From positions 37,313 through 101,312 of the forward strand of contig NZ_BSTF01000025.1 of the NCBI RefSeq assembly GCF_030269365.1: a DNA stretch of 64,000 nucleotides, written 5' to 3'. Position numbers and translations under genes: made by a program. The DNA is from Lentzea sp. NBRC 102530. GTDB lineage: Bacteria; Actinomycetota; Actinomycetes; Mycobacteriales; Pseudonocardiaceae. Positions within the stretch are counted from its first letter, which is position 1. Each line of letters starts with the position of its first letter. Positions 25,517-34,458 of this stretch are shown in pieces. The notes under the pieces were generated by a model. That model searched no databases. It saw nothing but the letters and a program-made list of their open reading frames with translations, and was not told where the DNA came from.

Positions 25517-26209
25517 TCACGGCAGGTTGAGGACGAGCTCGGCCGCCGGGACGCGGGTGCCCGTGTAGAAGGGGATCTCCTCACGCACGTGCAGCCGCGC
25601 CTCGGTGCCGCGCAGGTGCCGCATGAGGTCGACGATGCGGTGCAGTTCGTCGGCTTCGAACGCGAGCAGCCACTCGTAGTCGCCCAGCGCGAACGACGCG
25701 ACGGTGTTCGCGCGCACGTCCGGGAAGTCGCGGGCCTCCTTGCCGTGGTCCGCCAGCATCTTGCGACGCTCGCCCTCCTCCAGCAGGTACCACTCGTAGG
25801 ACCGCACGAACGGGTAGACGCAGACGTACTTGCGCGCCTCCTCGCCCGCGAGGAACGCGGGGATGTGGCTGCGGTTGAACTCCGCGGGGCGGTGCAGGGC
25901 GACCTGCGACCAGACCGGCGTCGAGACCTTGCCGAGCGGCGTGCGGCGGAAGCCCGTGTAGGCCGCCTGCACCTGCTCGATCTCCTCGGCGTGCCACCAG
26001 ATCATGAAGTCCGCGTCGGCGCGCAGACCGGCCACGTCGTAGACGCCGCGCACGACGACGCCCTTGCCCTCCAACGCGTCCAGGTAGTCCTGGGTCTCGC
26101 TGGCCGCCGCCGAACGGTCGTCCGGCAGCTTGCCGGGTTCGACCCGGAACACCGACCACATCGTGTAGCGGATGGTGTCGTTGAGCTCGTTGTAGTTCAG
26201 GCGCGCCAT
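25517..26209 (-). CDS. hemQ: Coproheme decarboxylase
   Basis: The 230-residue chlorite-dismutase-fold enzyme decarboxylates coproheme III to haem b, the last step of the coproporphyrin-dependent pathway. It has MWSVFRVEPGKLPDD, YVCVYPFVRSYEWYLL (catalytic Tyr region) and RRKMLADHGKEARDFPDVRA (the His serving as haem ligand), then YEWLLAFEADELHRIVDLM. The length suits the family. It ends the minus-strand operon hemE-hemY-hemQ and starts 23 bases after hemY. Confidence 0.92.
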   Translation of the reverse strand: MARLNYNELNDTIRYTMWSVFRVEPGKLPDDRSAAASETQDYLDALEGKGVVVRGVYDVAGLRADADFMIWWHAEEIEQVQAAYTGFRRTPLGKVSTPVWSQVALHRPAEFNRSHIPAFLAGEEARKYVCVYPFVRSYEWYLLEEGERRKMLADHGKEARDFPDVRANTVASFALGDYEWLLAFEADELHRIVDLMRHLRGTEARLHVREEIPFYTGTRVPAAELVLNLP

Positions 26210-26232
26210 AGGTCCATCTTGGCACGCGCCCC

Positions 26233-27657
26233 TCAACGCCGGACGCGGCCCAGCAGGTGTGCTGCGACACGGGCGGCGGCCGCGTCGGCGGTGGCGATGC
26301 AGGCGGGCACCCCCACGCCGTGCAGGGTCGCGCCCGCGACGGCGAGGCCCGGCACGTCCGCGATGCCGCGTTCGATGGTGTCCACGAGGTCGACGTGGCC
26401 GACGCCGTACTGCGGCAGCCCGCCGCCCCAGCGCTGCACCACGGAGTCGATCGGCGTGGCGGTGATGCCGGTCAGCTCGCGCAGGTCGTTGCGCACGGCC
26501 TTGACGAGGTCGGCGTCGCTGCGCTGCAACAGCGCCGTCTCGCCGTGCCGGCCGACCGAGCCGCGCAGGATCACCGGTTCGCCGTAGTGCGCCCACTTGC
26601 GGGTGGAGAACGTGAACGCCTTGGCGGTGAACGGGGTGATGCGGTCGGAGTACCGCTCCCCCTCCGCGATCAGCGTGCCGGAGCGCTGCGGCAGGACGGT
26701 CCCCGGCGGCAGGGCGAGCGCGACGACGGCCATCGAGGCGACCTCGACCTTGCCGTACGCGGCGGACACCTGCGGGGCGATCTCGTGCAGCAGCTTGCGG
26801 GCGGACGGCGCCGGGACCGCGAGCACGACGCCGTCGCACTCCAGGTACTCCGGCGTCGCGGCCGAGCCGATCTCGAGCCGCCAGCCGTCGCCGAGCCACG
26901 ACAGCACCCGGACCGGGAGGCCGAGCCTGATCTCCGGCTTCGCGACCTCGGCGAGCTTGTCGACCAGCGACGACACGCCGTTCGAGAGCGAGGCGAAGAC
27001 GGGCGGGCGGGCCGCGCGGGGCTGCGGCGGCGCGGGCATCATCATCGCGGCGGCCGCGAGCAGCGAGCCGACGCCCTTGTCCAGCAACGTCGCGATCTGC
27101 GGCATGGTGGCGCGCAGGCCGAGCTCGTCGGCCCGGCCCGCGTAGACGCCGCCGAGCAGCGGGCCGACCAGCCGGTCGGCGACCTCGGGGCCGAACCTGT
27201 CCTTCATCAGCGTGCCGACGGCGACGTCGCCGCCGAGCTGGACCGGCGGCAGCGTCGGTTCCATCTCGACGCGCAGCGCGCCCTCGGACGACAGCATGTG
27301 CCGCACGGTCTCGACGCTCGCCGGGACGCCCATGAACGTGTGCGCCGGCAGTTGGTGCGTGCGCCCGGCCGCGTGCACCGAGGCCTTGGCGTCCGTCGGG
27401 TGCACGACGTGGCCGGAGAGCCCGATCTCGTCGATCAGCTCCTGTGCCTCCGGCTTGCGGTGCAGGAACGCCTCGGCGCCCACGTCGAACCGCACGCCCG
27501 CGAGCTCGGTGGTGCGGAGCTTGCCGCCGAGCCGGTCGGACTGCTCGATCACGGTGATCCTGGCCTGCGGGCCGAGCAACATGCGCAACCGGTGCGCGGC
27601 GGCCAGTCCGGAGATGCCTCCCCCGACGACGGCGACGTGCGGCGCTCTACCGTGCAT
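26233..27657 (-). CDS. hemY: Coproporphyrinogen III / protoporphyrinogen oxidase
   Basis: The 474-residue FAD oxidase has a dinucleotide-binding start (VAVVGGGISGLAAAHRL, then VIEQSDRLGGKLRTTE). The middle domain has LGGVYAGRADELGLRATMPQ. The C-terminal FAD site is LAVAGATLHGVGVPACIATA. In actinobacteria with hemQ the substrate is coproporphyrinogen III. Its ATG overlaps the hemE stop by one base (TAATG), which gives translational coupling. Some databases call this gene hemG or cgoX. Confidence 0.9.
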   Translation of the reverse strand: MHGRAPHVAVVGGGISGLAAAHRLRMLLGPQARITVIEQSDRLGGKLRTTELAGVRFDVGAEAFLHRKPEAQELIDEIGLSGHVVHPTDAKASVHAAGRTHQLPAHTFMGVPASVETVRHMLSSEGALRVEMEPTLPPVQLGGDVAVGTLMKDRFGPEVADRLVGPLLGGVYAGRADELGLRATMPQIATLLDKGVGSLLAAAAMMMPAPPQPRAARPPVFASLSNGVSSLVDKLAEVAKPEIRLGLPVRVLSWLGDGWRLEIGSAATPEYLECDGVVLAVPAPSARKLLHEIAPQVSAAYGKVEVASMAVVALALPPGTVLPQRSGTLIAEGERYSDRITPFTAKAFTFSTRKWAHYGEPVILRGSVGRHGETALLQRSDADLVKAVRNDLRELTGITATPIDSVVQRWGGGLPQYGVGHVDLVDTIERGIADVPGLAVAGATLHGVGVPACIATADAAAARVAAHLLGRVRR

Positions 27658-28691
27658 TACAAGCTGTGGATCAGTTCGACGGTCCGGGTGATGATCTCCG
27701 GATCGGTGTCCGGCAGCACGCCGTGGCCGAGGTTGAAGATGTGCCCCGCCGCGGCCTTGCCCTCGGCGTGGATGCGGCGCACCTCGCGTTCGACGGCGTC
27801 GAAGCCCGCGAAGAACAGCGCCGGGTCGAGGTTGCCCTGCACGACCGGCTTCGGCAGTTCGGGGTGCGCCTTCTGCAGGCGCTGCACCGCGACGTCGAGC
27901 GGGAGGCGCCAGTCGACGCCGACGACGTCCGCGCCGGCCTCGCGCATGGCGGGCAGCAGTTCGCCGGTGCCGACGCCGAAGTGGATGCGCGGGACGCCGG
28001 AGATCGTCTCCAGCACGCGCTTCGAGTGCGGCAGCACGAACTCGCGGTAGTCGCGTTCGGACAGCGCGCCCGCCCACGAGTCGAACAGCTGCACGGCCTG
28101 CACGCCCGCGTCGAGCTGCGCGTGCAGGAACGCCGCCGTGACGTCGGCGATCTTCGCGAGCAGCGCGTGCCACAGCTCGGGGTTGCCGTGCATGAGCGCC
28201 TTGGTGCGCTCGTGGTTCTTGCTGGGGCCGCCCTCGACGAGGTAGCTCGCCAGGGTGAACGGCGCGCCGGCGAACCCGATCAGCGCGACCTCGTCCGGGA
28301 GTTCCTTGAGCAGCAACCCGATCGCGTCCTGGACCGGCTGGACCTGCTCGGCGTGCAGCTCGGGCAGCGCCTGGACGTCCGCGAGCGTGCGGACCGGGTG
28401 GGCGACCACGGGCCCGGTGCCCGCGACGATGTCGAGGTCGACGCCGGCGGCCTTGAGCGGCACCACGATGTCGGAGAAGAGGATCGCGCCGTCGACACCG
28501 TGCCGCCGGATCGGCTGCATGGTGATCTCGCAGACCATCGCCGGGTCCATGCACGCGTCGAGCATCGCGGTGCCCTGGCGCAGGGCCCGGTACTCGGGCA
28601 GCGACCGTCCCGCCTGCCTCATGAACCAGACAGGGGTGTGCGACGGGGTGCCGCCACTTGCGGCCACGAGGAGGGGGACTTGAGTGCTCAT
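27657..28691 (-). CDS. hemE: Uroporphyrinogen decarboxylase
   Basis: The 344-residue enzyme removes four carboxylates from uroporphyrinogen III to give coproporphyrinogen III. The family signatures are present: PVWFMRQAGRSLPEYR near the N-terminus, LFSDIVVPLKAAGVDLDIV with the catalytic Asp, GFAGAPFTLASYLVEGG, and FNLGHGVLPDTDPE at the C-terminus. It is first in the hemE-hemY-hemQ operon. The start at ATG 28691 faces the divergent DUF3000 gene across about 70 bases. Confidence 0.95.
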   Translation of the reverse strand: MSTQVPLLVAASGGTPSHTPVWFMRQAGRSLPEYRALRQGTAMLDACMDPAMVCEITMQPIRRHGVDGAILFSDIVVPLKAAGVDLDIVAGTGPVVAHPVRTLADVQALPELHAEQVQPVQDAIGLLLKELPDEVALIGFAGAPFTLASYLVEGGPSKNHERTKALMHGNPELWHALLAKIADVTAAFLHAQLDAGVQAVQLFDSWAGALSERDYREFVLPHSKRVLETISGVPRIHFGVGTGELLPAMREAGADVVGVDWRLPLDVAVQRLQKAHPELPKPVVQGNLDPALFFAGFDAVEREVRRIHAEGKAAAGHIFNLGHGVLPDTDPEIITRTVELIHSL

Positions 28692-28763
28692 ATCTCTTTC
28701 ATGGTCCCACGTCCCGGCGTGCCGCCGTCACTCGGCCGGATTGCGAGGCATACAGTCAGTTGT

Positions 28764-29306
28764 GTGACCGAGCCGGAAATCTTCCGCCGGGCGGTGGGGA
28801 CGCTCAAGTCGGTTCGCCACAGGCCCGAGATCGAACTCACCGAAGTTCGCCCACCGCAGCGGCTCGCCCCGTGGGCGTACGCGCTGACGGCTGAGGTCAC
28901 CGGCCCGTCGGACGAACTGTCGACCGGAAGGCTCGTGCTGCTGCACGACCCGGACGGCGACGAGGCGTGGGGCGGTGTCCTGCGCGTCGTGGCGTACGTG
29001 CGCGTCGAACTGGACCACGAGCTGGCGTCCGATCCCCTGCTGCCCGAGGTCGGGTGGTCGTGGCTGACCGAGGCGCTGGAGCAGTCGGGCGCGGAGTTCA
29101 CCGCGCTGGGCGGCACCGTGACGCAGACGTCGTCGGCCCGGTTCGGGGACATCGCGGGTCCCGCCCGCACCGACGACCTGGAGCTGCGCGCATCGTGGAC
29201 CGCGCTCGACGGGGAACTCGCCGAGCACGGCACCGCGTTCTACGACCTGATGGCGACGGCCGTGGGGCTGCCGCCGGTCGGCGTCACGCTGTTCGGCCAG
29301 CGCTGA
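28764..29306 (+). CDS. DUF3000-family protein
   Basis: The 180-residue acidic protein is conserved next to hemE/RNase D loci in actinobacteria and has no known function. It begins VTEPEIFRRAVGTLKSVRHR and contains RLAPWAYALTAEV and SWTALDG near the C-terminus. I chose GTG 28764; upstream in-frame codons would run into the hemE promoter. It has no signal peptide or membrane segment. It converges on the dipeptidase gene. Confidence 0.8.
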   Translation: MTEPEIFRRAVGTLKSVRHRPEIELTEVRPPQRLAPWAYALTAEVTGPSDELSTGRLVLLHDPDGDEAWGGVLRVVAYVRVELDHELASDPLLPEVGWSWLTEALEQSGAEFTALGGTVTQTSSARFGDIAGPARTDDLELRASWTALDGELAEHGTAFYDLMATAVGLPPVGVTLFGQR

Positions 29307-29316
29307 GCCGGCCAAC

Positions 29317-29333
29317 CGGTCACTTGGTGACCG
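29317..29333. terminator. Terminator between DUF3000 and dipeptidase genes
   Basis: CGGTCAC-ttg-GTGACCG is a perfect 7-bp stem in the 28 bases between the two convergent stops. Confidence 0.55.
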
Positions 29334-29334
29334 A

Positions 29335-30477
29335 CTAGTCGGATTCCTTCAGGACCCTCAGCACGTTCGCTCCCGCGAGCTTGGTGAGGTCGTCCTCGGA
29401 CCAGCCCCTGTCGAGCAGCGCGCCGAAGAGGTTCGGGTAGGCGGAGACGTCCTCCAGGCCCTGCGGGAGCGCCTGGACGCCGTCGTAGTCGCCGCCGATG
29501 CCGATGTGGTCGACGCCGACGACCTCGCGTGCGTGCTCGACGTGCGCGACGACGTCGTCGAGGGTCGCGATCGGCTTCGGGTTGTCGACCGCCCACTTCT
29601 CGCCGAACGACTTCCGCTGCGCCATGTCCGCGTGACTCTGGCCGGCCTCTGTCATGGCGTCCCGAAGGGCTGCGTCCCATTCAGCGACACGGGGCGACAC
29701 GAAGTCCGGAACGAATGTGATCATGGCCACACCGCCGTTGGCCCTCAGTTTGACCAACACGTCGTCCGGAATGTTGCGCGGGTGGTCCGCAACCTTGCGG
29801 CACGACGAGTGACTGAAGATGACGGGCTTGACGCTCGTGTCGAGGGCGTCGTGCATGGTGCTGGGCGCGACGTGGCTCAGGTCGACGAGCATGCCGATCC
29901 GGTTCATCTCGCGCACGACGTCGCGGCCGAACTCGGTGAGCCCGCCGTGAACGGGCTGGTCAGTGGCGCTGTCGGCCCACGGCGTGTTGTCGTTGTGGGT
30001 CAGCGTCATGTAGCGGACGCCCAGGCGGCGCAGCGCGCGCAGAACGCCGAGTGAGGAATTGATGGAATGCCCGCCCTCGGCACCGATCAGTGACGCGACA
30101 CGCCCGGACTGGAAAACTTTTTCAGCTTCGGCGGCGGTGGTCGCGAGGCCGAGGTGATCGGAGTACCGCTCCGCCAACTCGTAGACCAGTTCGACCTGCT
30201 CCAGCACGGCGGTGACGGCTCCGTCACCCGCCAGCGCGCCGGGGATCCAGACGGACCAGAACTGCATCCCGAGGCCGCCCTCGCGCATTTTCACGACGTC
30301 GGTGTGCAGGCTGGGATGACGTTCGGTCAGATCGATCTCGGCGGCGGTCTCGAAGACGTTCCCGCCCGTTTCCCCACCGGACTCGCGCAGTGCCCACGGG
30401 AGGTCGTTGTGACCGTCGACGAGGGGAACGCGCTGCAACAGGGCCCGCGCTCGGTCGGCGCCAGAACCGCTAGACAC
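29335..30477 (-). CDS. Membrane dipeptidase-type peptidase (M19)
   Basis: This ~380-residue zinc dipeptidase of the renal-dipeptidase family has metal and active-site motifs in order: PLVDGHNDLPWAL, LIGAEGGHSINSS, LTHNDNTPWADS, LVDLSHVAPSTM, VIFSHSSCRKV and HIGIGGDYDG. Bacterial members cleave dipeptides, often with D-residues. I see no signal peptide, so it is probably cytosolic. I chose GTG 30477 because GGAG lies 6 bases before it; a TTG at 30483 is possible. Confidence 0.88.
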   Translation of the reverse strand: MSSGSGADRARALLQRVPLVDGHNDLPWALRESGGETGGNVFETAAEIDLTERHPSLHTDVVKMREGGLGMQFWSVWIPGALAGDGAVTAVLEQVELVYELAERYSDHLGLATTAAEAEKVFQSGRVASLIGAEGGHSINSSLGVLRALRRLGVRYMTLTHNDNTPWADSATDQPVHGGLTEFGRDVVREMNRIGMLVDLSHVAPSTMHDALDTSVKPVIFSHSSCRKVADHPRNIPDDVLVKLRANGGVAMITFVPDFVSPRVAEWDAALRDAMTEAGQSHADMAQRKSFGEKWAVDNPKPIATLDDVVAHVEHAREVVGVDHIGIGGDYDGVQALPQGLEDVSAYPNLFGALLDRGWSEDDLTKLAGANVLRVLKESD

Positions 30478-30732
30478 AACCAACTCCAGGATGTCGTTCT
30501 GAGAGGGGCTCGCGTTACACCCCCTATCTAGTTGTCATCCAATCGTGTGACACATGAGGCCATCTGTCACAACTCAATAGGGATAGATACCCGATTGATC
30601 GTCCCGTAGACCCGCATGGGCGGCTACGCTGCCCCAGACGACACCACTTTCGGTCGATCAGTGGCGCGGCTGATTGGACGAAAGTCTCCGGTGCCGGTCG
30701 GGGGGCACGACCGACTCCAGGGAGGTAGTGAC

Positions 30733-31449
30733 GTGGCTGCCGTCGGCTTAGGTCAGGCCGTTCGTACCACGCCAGCCGGCTCGTTGCCGGCGAACATGGT
30801 CCCGCACCCGCGGGAAGAGCTTTTTTCAGTGCTGGTGGTCGACGACCACCCACTGCTGAGGGAGGCGATATCAGCTCGGCTCACCCAAATGGGAGCCGGG
30901 ACAGTGCATGAGGCCGCATCGGTGGCAGAGGCTCGGGCGCGGGCACTTGCAACCGGTCCTTGCGACCTCGCGATCCTCGATCTGGGCCTGCCGGATGGCA
31001 CCGGCATCGACCTGGTCACGGAACTCCGTGCCCAGGGCTGGCCCCGCATCGTGGTCCTCGCATCCTCCGACGACCCCTACGCGGTCAGGTCGGCCTTCCA
31101 GGCGGGCGCCCAGGCGTACCTCCTGAAGTCCGCCTCGCCGATGGTGGTCACCGACGGGGTGCGCAGGGTCCTCGACGGCGGCGTTTACGCAGATCCGAGC
31201 GTGGCACCAGTACTCGCAGCGGGTACTCGGGTGCCGGGCACGGACAACACGCCGCGGGAACTCTCCGCGCGTGAGGTCGAGGTGCTCCAGCTGGTCGCCG
31301 ATGGCCAGAGCAACAAGGAGATCGGCGAGGCTCTGAGCCTGTCCGCGTTGACGGTGAAGTCTCACCTGTCGCGGATCGGCCGGAAGCTGGGCACAGGAGA
31401 TCGCGCTCAGATGGTCGCGCTGGCCATGCGTGCCGGCGTGATCCGTTAG
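30733..31449 (+). CDS. NarL/FixJ-type response regulator
   Basis: The 238-residue regulator has a receiver domain after a ~35-residue N-terminal extension: VLVVDDHPLLREAI (acidic pocket), AILDLGLPDGTGIDLV (phosphoacceptor Asp), VVLASSDDPYA, YLLKSAS. A C-terminal LuxR HTH follows (LSAREVEVLQLVADGQSNKE, LSALTVKSHLSRIGRKL). The start is GTG 30733 with GGGAGG 7 bases before. No histidine kinase is adjacent, so it is an orphan. The 255 bases upstream, shared with the divergent dipeptidase gene, are the only sizeable gap here; I see no clear operator in them. Confidence 0.88.
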   Translation: MAAVGLGQAVRTTPAGSLPANMVPHPREELFSVLVVDDHPLLREAISARLTQMGAGTVHEAASVAEARARALATGPCDLAILDLGLPDGTGIDLVTELRAQGWPRIVVLASSDDPYAVRSAFQAGAQAYLLKSASPMVVTDGVRRVLDGGVYADPSVAPVLAAGTRVPGTDNTPRELSAREVEVLQLVADGQSNKEIGEALSLSALTVKSHLSRIGRKLGTGDRAQMVALAMRAGVIR

Positions 31450-31452
31450 ACA

Positions 31453-31474
31453 CCGGTTCGAACCACTGAACCGG
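31453..31474 (+). terminator. Hairpin after the response regulator
   Basis: CCGGTTC-gaaccact-GAACCGG is a perfect 7-bp stem 4 bases after the stop codon, without a T-run. Confidence 0.5.
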
Positions 31475-31519
31475 CCGAGAACACCTGTGAGGGGTGCGAT
31501 CGTCGTAGGGTCATCCGTT

Positions 31520-32779
31520 GTGGATGTACCCGCCGACGAGCCAACCGCACCAACCGGACCAGAACCGGTACCGCTGACGGAACCTGCTGATGGGGTCCCG
31601 CCCGTGGTCGCCGATCCAGCTGCGCTCCGGCGAGCCGCTGACGCGCTCGCCGGGGCGAAGGGCCCGGTCGCGGTGGACACCGAGCGAGCCTCGGGCTACC
31701 GCTACTCACAGCGTGCCTATCTGGTGCAACTGCGCCGGGAAGGCGCCGGCACCTGGTTGGTCGACCCGATCGCCCTCGGCGGTCGGCTAGAACCACTGGT
31801 GCAGGCGTTGGAGGGCACTGAGTGGGTGTTGCACGCGGCGTCTCAGGACCTGCCGTGCCTCGCCGAACTCGGTCTCCGTCCCGGCGTGCTGTTCGACACC
31901 GAGCTGGCGGGCAGGCTGGCTGGGTTCGAACGCGTCGCACTGGGCACGTTGGTGGAACGGCTGCTCGGTTACCGGCTTGAGAAGGGGCACGGCGCGGCCG
32001 ACTGGTCGCGCCGTCCTCTTCCCGCCGACTGGCTGACGTACGCCGCTCTGGACGTGGAGCTGCTCGTGCAGCTGCGCGACGTTCTCGAAGCCGAGCTGGA
32101 GCGCCAGGGCAAGCTCGCCTGGGCGCTCGAAGAGTTCGAGGCGGTGCGGATGGCGCCGTTGCCGCGCCCCCGCACCGACCCCTGGCGGCGCACGTCCGGT
32201 ATCCACCGCGTGCGCAACCAGCGGCAACTGGCCCTCGTGCGCGCGCTCTGGGAAGCCCGCGACACCGTGGCCCGCGAACGCGACATCGCCCCAGGACGGG
32301 TCCTCCCGGACTCCGCCCTGATGGAGGCAGCCGCTCGCAACCCCGCTTCCGAGTCCGAACTGCTGGCCCTGCCGGTCTTCCGCGGCCGCTCGCAGCGCCG
32401 CATGTCCGGCGTGTGGATGAACGCCCTGCGCAAGGCCGGTGCGTTGACCAAGTCCGAACTTCCGGAACCCGCCGGTCAGCACGACGGCCCGCCCCCGCCC
32501 AACCGCTGGGCGGACAAGGACCCGGATGCCGCGGCCCGGCTCACCGCCACCCGTGCGGCGTTGGCGGCGATCGCCGAGGCCAACACGCTGCCGGTGGAGA
32601 ACCTGCTGCTGCCGGACCTGGTGCGGCGCACGTGCTGGCAACCGCCGGCCGACCTGTCACCCGACTCCGTCGCCACCGTCCTGCGGGACGGCGGCGCCCG
32701 GTCGTGGCAGATCGCGCTGACGCTGGAGGCTCTCACCAAGGCTCTGGCCTCGACCGCTCCGCCACCCGCCGCCAGCTGA
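31520..32779 (+). CDS. rnd: Ribonuclease D (3'-5' exoribonuclease)
   Basis: The ~419-residue DEDDy exonuclease has PVAVDTERASGYRYS (Asp/Glu), WVLHAASQDLPCLAEL (Asp) and WLTYAALDVELLVQL (Tyr/Asp). An HRDC domain follows (QLALVRALWEARDTVARERD, ending ALMEAAARNP), with a further actinobacterial C-terminal extension. The N-terminus is a Pro/Glu-rich leader of about 35 residues. The start is uncertain: GTG 31520 has AGGGT upstream, while GTG 31487 has none. The family processes stable-RNA 3' ends. Confidence 0.88.
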   Translation: MDVPADEPTAPTGPEPVPLTEPADGVPPVVADPAALRRAADALAGAKGPVAVDTERASGYRYSQRAYLVQLRREGAGTWLVDPIALGGRLEPLVQALEGTEWVLHAASQDLPCLAELGLRPGVLFDTELAGRLAGFERVALGTLVERLLGYRLEKGHGAADWSRRPLPADWLTYAALDVELLVQLRDVLEAELERQGKLAWALEEFEAVRMAPLPRPRTDPWRRTSGIHRVRNQRQLALVRALWEARDTVARERDIAPGRVLPDSALMEAAARNPASESELLALPVFRGRSQRRMSGVWMNALRKAGALTKSELPEPAGQHDGPPPPNRWADKDPDAAARLTATRAALAAIAEANTLPVENLLLPDLVRRTCWQPPADLSPDSVATVLRDGGARSWQIALTLEALTKALASTAPPPAAS

Positions 32780-32794
32780 TATCCGATATATCAG
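32776..32794. terminator. AT-rich hairpin at the end of the RNase D gene
   Basis: CTGATAT-ccgat-ATATCAG is a perfect 7-bp stem that includes the stop codon of the RNase D gene. It lies between that gene and convergent sequence. It is unusually AT-rich for this window. Confidence 0.45.
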
Positions 32795-32820
32795 TTCAGC
32801 GGTATTTCAGTTCGACTGGC

Positions 32821-33141
32821 TCAAATCAACTGTGCGGTGACGACGGCCTCGACGTCCTCGCGCCGGCTCAGGCCGCGCGCGCGGCCGAGTGCCGTCGTCA
32901 CCGCGCCGAAGGGGTCGACGACCTCGACGCCGACGAGGGCGTCGGCGAGGGCGTCGGCGAGCGCGTCGACGGTCCACGGCTCGTCGCGCTCGACGCGGGG
33001 TCCGAGCGACCACCCCCGGTTGGCCGCGATCGACGTGCCGCGCACCGGCAGCACCTGTCCGGACAGCACGTGCCCGGACAGCGGGCACCCGTCACCGGCC
33101 AGGTACGTGACGACGGGGGCGACGACGTCCGGCCCGGTCAT
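32821..33141 (-). pseudogene. C-terminal remnant of a short-chain dehydrogenase
   Basis: The 106 codons from MTGPDVVAPVVTYLAGDGCP to the stop match only the C-terminal third of an SDR of the type that reads ...RMT..DVAPLVVYLAS..., including LSGHVLSGQVLPVRG and the trailing GWSLGPRVERDEPWT. The Rossmann N-terminus (GxxxGxG, Ser-Tyr-Lys) is absent. Upstream sequence is the O-methyltransferase gene in another frame. No good ribosome site precedes the ATG. This is a truncation, probably by an old deletion. A short expressed protein of other function is less likely. Confidence 0.65.
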
Positions 33142-33154
33142 GCGCTGCGGTGCG

Positions 33155-33796
33155 TCAGCCCCGGCAGCTGATCTCCATCCCGTCCTCGACGGGGAACGCG
33201 ACGCTGACGTACCCGTTGGCCGGGTCCCGCACGTACTCGAGGTACCCGGCCATCGACGCCTGGTCGATGTCGTCGGCCACCACCAACGCCCCCGGCGCGA
33301 GCCGCGGTTCGAGGTCGCGCAGCACCGGCAGGCAGAGCTCCTTCCACCCGTCGAGCAGCACCAGCCCGATCGGTCCCGCCAGCCCGGCGAGCGACCGCCG
33401 GGCGTCACCGGGCAGCACCGTCGCGACCCCGCCGAGCCCGGCCTCCTCCAGGTTCGCGCGGGCCGCCGCCACCTTCACGTCGGACAGCTCCGTCCCGTAG
33501 ACGTGCCCGCGCCCGTTGTCCCGCACGGCCGCCGCCAGGTAGAGCGTCGAGATCCCGAACGACGTCCCGAACTCCACGACGGTCTCCGGCCGGCAGGCCC
33601 GGACCAGCCCGTACAGCAGGTCCCCTCCGCGAGCGGAGATGGGCATGTACACCGAGTCGAGCGCGTCGGCCCGTTCCTGCGCTCCCGCCGCCCTCAGCTC
33701 CTCCCACGGCGCCTCGAACGCCTCGTCTCCCTCCGCGGCCTCGAACAGCCGCTCCAGCACTTCACGGACCCGGTCCTCGTGCAACGTGATCGTCAT
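33155..33796 (-). CDS. SAM-dependent O-methyltransferase
   Basis: The 213-residue class I methyltransferase resembles the catechol/caffeoyl-CoA O-methyltransferase group. The SAM site is TVVEFGTSFGISTLYLAAAV, followed by VYGTELSDVKVAAARANLEE and the acidic GLVLLDGWKELCLPVL with VVADDIDQASMAGYL. It is divergent from a TetR gene across a 20-bp perfect palindrome and is the likely target of that regulator. The substrate is unknown. Confidence 0.85.
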   Translation of the reverse strand: MTITLHEDRVREVLERLFEAAEGDEAFEAPWEELRAAGAQERADALDSVYMPISARGGDLLYGLVRACRPETVVEFGTSFGISTLYLAAAVRDNGRGHVYGTELSDVKVAAARANLEEAGLGGVATVLPGDARRSLAGLAGPIGLVLLDGWKELCLPVLRDLEPRLAPGALVVADDIDQASMAGYLEYVRDPANGYVSVAFPVEDGMEISCRG

Positions 33797-33807
33797 GCGA
33801 GCCAGAG

Positions 33808-33827
33808 TAGACGCAACGTTGCGTCTA
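33808..33827. promoter_or_regulatory. Perfect 20-bp palindrome, TetR operator
   Basis: TAGACGCAACGTTGCGTCTA is a perfect 20-bp palindrome. It starts 12 bases from the O-methyltransferase ATG and ends 41 bases before the TetR ATG. Its central ACGCAACGTTGCGT is typical of TetR dimer sites. It would cover both divergent promoters. Confidence 0.75.
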
Positions 33828-33867
33828 GACTAGCCCCGGCTAAGGTACGGCCCGTGGGAGACAGGCG

Positions 33868-34458
33868 ATGACCAGCGACACCGCGCACCGCGGCAACCGG
33901 CACGGCCGCAGCGAACAGGCACGCCGCGCCGTGCTGGAGGCGGCCGACGACCTGCTGGCCGAGAAGGGCTTCGCGGGCGTGACGATCGAGGGCATCGCCG
34001 CGCGGGCGGGCGTCGCCAAGCAGACGATCTACCGCTGGTGGCCGTCCAAGGTCGACGTCCTGCTGGAGGCGTTCACCGAGGACATGGCCGAACACCTCAC
34101 CCCGCCCGACACCGGCGACCTGGCCGCCGACCTCCGCACCCACCTGGCGAACCTGGCCGAGTTCCTCACCGCCTCGGACCCCGGCGCCGTCTTCCGCGCC
34201 CTGACCGGCCAGGCCCAGCATGACCCGGCCCTCGCGACCCGCCTGCGCGACGAGCACCTGAGCCACCAGCGCGCCCGGGACCGCCTCCCGCTGGAACGCG
34301 CCATCGCCCGCGGCGACCTTCCGGACCTCGACGTCGACGAGGCAGTCGACCACCTGGTCGGTCCGGTCCACTACCGGGTCCTGGTGACGGGAACCGAGGT
34401 CTCGCGCGCGTTCACCGACAACCTCGTCGCCGCCTTCCTGAAGCAGCACGAACGATGA
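33868..34458 (+). CDS. TetR-family transcriptional regulator
   Basis: The 196-residue protein has an N-terminal HTH (VTIEGIAARAGVAKQTIYRW, ending WPSKVDVLLEAF) and a C-terminal TetR_C_11-like ligand domain. It is divergent from the O-methyltransferase gene, with a perfect palindrome between them, and it overlaps the downstream acetyltransferase start (ATGA). It probably represses itself, the acetyltransferase and the methyltransferase. The inducer is unknown. Confidence 0.88.
   Translation: MTSDTAHRGNRHGRSEQARRAVLEAADDLLAEKGFAGVTIEGIAARAGVAKQTIYRWWPSKVDVLLEAFTEDMAEHLTPPDTGDLAADLRTHLANLAEFLTASDPGAVFRALTGQAQHDPALATRLRDEHLSHQRARDRLPLERAIARGDLPDLDVDEAVDHLVGPVHYRVLVTGTEVSRAFTDNLVAAFLKQHER

Noticed and set aside
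22158..25520. 1120-codon minus-strand frame across the first subtilase
   Set aside because: It is a shadow of the subtilase; composition is Arg/Val/Gly/His-rich without domains.
30484..30732. Riboswitch or small RNA in the largest intergenic gaps
   Set aside because: No conserved riboswitch core, terminator with T-run or tRNA-like fold could be recognised by eye; the region is probably promoter sequence only.
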